From assembly GCF_020623625.1 (NCBI RefSeq), contig NC_060203.1, forward strand, positions 992,001 to 1,056,000: a DNA stretch of 64,000 nucleotides, given 5' to 3'. The notes beneath the pieces are model-generated. The model saw only the letters and a program-made list of their open reading frames with translations. It was not told the origin of the DNA and searched no databases. How positions within the stretch are numbered: the first letter of the stretch is position 1; every line of letters starts with the position of its first letter. This stretch comes from Saccharomycodes ludwigii. Lineage: Eukaryota; Ascomycota; Saccharomycetes; Saccharomycodales; Saccharomycodaceae. The translations under genes and the position numbers were made by a program. Below are positions 62,910 to 64,000 of this stretch, piece by piece.

Positions 62910-64000
62910 GGGAAAGTAGACTCCATAGAGGTGGTTGGCGATTTAATACTATTATTATTAGTGGTGGCAGGATCTAACGTGGTGTATGAAACGGTGGACT
63001 CCACACCCGAATCAACACTATCAACACGTGCTAAAGGTCTTTCGCTATAACCATGGTTAATAGTAGAGGGCGAACTAATGGAAGGTAATTTTGAAACAGA
63101 ATTATATGAAGAGGGAGTTATTGGAGTAGAGGAAGAAAAAGGAGATTCGTTGGAAGTGGATAGAATTCTCTTAGGCAGTGAATTATTTAATTTACCAGGC
63201 ACAGATGAAGAAAAATTGTTGTCATTGTTACCTGTAGTATTATTACCACCACCAACACTATTGCTTGTTACTACAAAAGTGCCCTTGCCTGATTTATAAG
63301 CAGTGCCTCCCATTATTGGATTCTTTTTGTACTGTACTGGAATCAAGTTCTTATTAATTAAATTGGCCGGGTTTTTGTCTTTAGAGTACTTTTTCAAGTA
63401 ATTATATAAATCATATTCGCTGCTAACAGAGCTGGCAATTCCTTTCATAGACTTGCTAGCTGAGGAACTATTCCCCACTGGAGAGATAGTAACACCGCTA
63501 TTCAAAATCATGTTTTCGGTCCATATAGCATATTTTTGTAGCTGAATGGACATAGCAATGTCCATTTCTAAGATCAAATCTTTTAGATCTTGTACAATCT
63601 TGGGTCTTTCCCTGTTAATAAAACTATTTCTTAAACTAGTTGAGTGGTCAACTCTTTGTTTATAATCTAGATCCGCAACATCAATTTTTCTACGTAATTC
63701 TTCTTCTTGTTCTTTGGTAGTTTTAGAACCCCTTAAAGTTAATTTAGTTTTTGTTGGATCGCTCATTTTCAACTTTTGCCAATCTTGACATAGGGAATCA
63801 TATTTTGATTTGGCTTTTTCAGCCATATGAATTGCATCAGCAACCTCCTTTTCCAATCTTCTAGATTTATCTTTGATATTTTTACGTAATTTGGACATGG
63901 TTAACAATAATGCATTTAACTCATCATACATTTTTTGCAATGCACTGACATAGCTAAATCTGACATTGGCTAATTTGCCATCAAAATTCAATAGTTCCAC
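62150..64000 (-). CDS. RGD1: Rho GTPase-activating protein Rgd1 (N-terminus outside the window)
   Basis: F-BAR/RhoGAP protein that in S. cerevisiae acts on Rho3 and Rho4 at growth sites. 616 residues are visible; the frame runs off the right end (the last bases read GTG, Val, not a start). S. cerevisiae Rgd1 has 666 residues. N-terminal part seen: the second half of the F-BAR coiled-coil domain ([40 protein letters not shown]). A long Ser/Asn/Thr-rich linker follows with a poly-Asn run encoded by ATT repeats (about 62871-62908, + strand). The RhoGAP domain is C-terminal: [20 protein letters not shown], arginine finger in [45 protein letters not shown]2 is a less likely alternative. Confidence 0.92.

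Noticed and set aside
1-64000. Transposons, virus-derived elements or CRISPR arrays
   Set aside because: I looked for reverse transcriptase, integrase and transposase motifs, long terminal repeats and regularly spaced repeats and saw none. The frameshift heptamer in AIP5 is in a host gene, with no Ty-like sequence around it.

Overview
This is a nuclear segment from a budding yeast (order Saccharomycetales). It is AT-rich, its genes are almost all intronless and about 2 kb apart, and the coding potential fits the standard code. Gene order points to a lineage that never had, or branched before, the whole-genome duplication. Genes that lie on two different Saccharomyces cerevisiae chromosomes are interleaved here: DIS3, TSR4 and IFM1 are on Sc XV and GCN20 is on Sc VI, while CMK/GSY/AIP5 form one single-copy block. 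A Saccharomycodes-like yeast is my best guess; this is inferred from protein similarity and synteny remembered from S. cerevisiae, not from a search.

Layout. 0-12 kb: DIS3 (left end cut off), GCN20, TSR4, IFM1, an unrecognised 466-residue protein, and a small gene resembling IGD1/YOL024W. 12-25 kb: a large unrecognised helical protein, PGK1, YCR016W-like, an unrecognised 240-residue protein, and CWH43. 25-30 kb: GLC3 and UBC8, neighbours in S. cerevisiae too. 30-37 kb: HTL1, MAK31 and MAK32 in their S. cerevisiae relative orientations, with a butanediol/diacetyl-type dehydrogenase where PET18 would be, then AIM14. 38-48 kb: AIP5, GSY and CMK, all on the + strand. 48-53 kb: an acidic membrane protein, a 2.6 kb gene-poor stretch, a tRNA-Met(CAT) and a PI-PLC-like gene without an S. 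cerevisiae counterpart. 53-64 kb: PTR3, AIM22, two tandem cullin-like genes where S. cerevisiae has RTT101, and RGD1 (cut by the right end).

The most striking observation is in AIP5. Its reading frame is split into two overlapping open frames, and the switch falls exactly on an in-frame CTT AGT T heptamer (39130-39136), the +1 programmed frameshift sequence known from yeast EST3. Slipping there yields one 1313-residue protein close to the S. cerevisiae length. Other points of interest are the tandem cullins that both stop before the neddylation domain, the dehydrogenase at the PET18 position, and a GC-richer segment with adjacent hairpins in the gene-poor region.

Functional themes: glycogen metabolism (GLC3, GSY, an IGD1 candidate, all with stress-element pentamers in their upstream regions), translation and its control (GCN20, TSR4, IFM1, tRNA-Met), RNA turnover (DIS3), and the NatC/sugar-kinase-like MAK pair. 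No transposon, virus-derived element or CRISPR array is visible.
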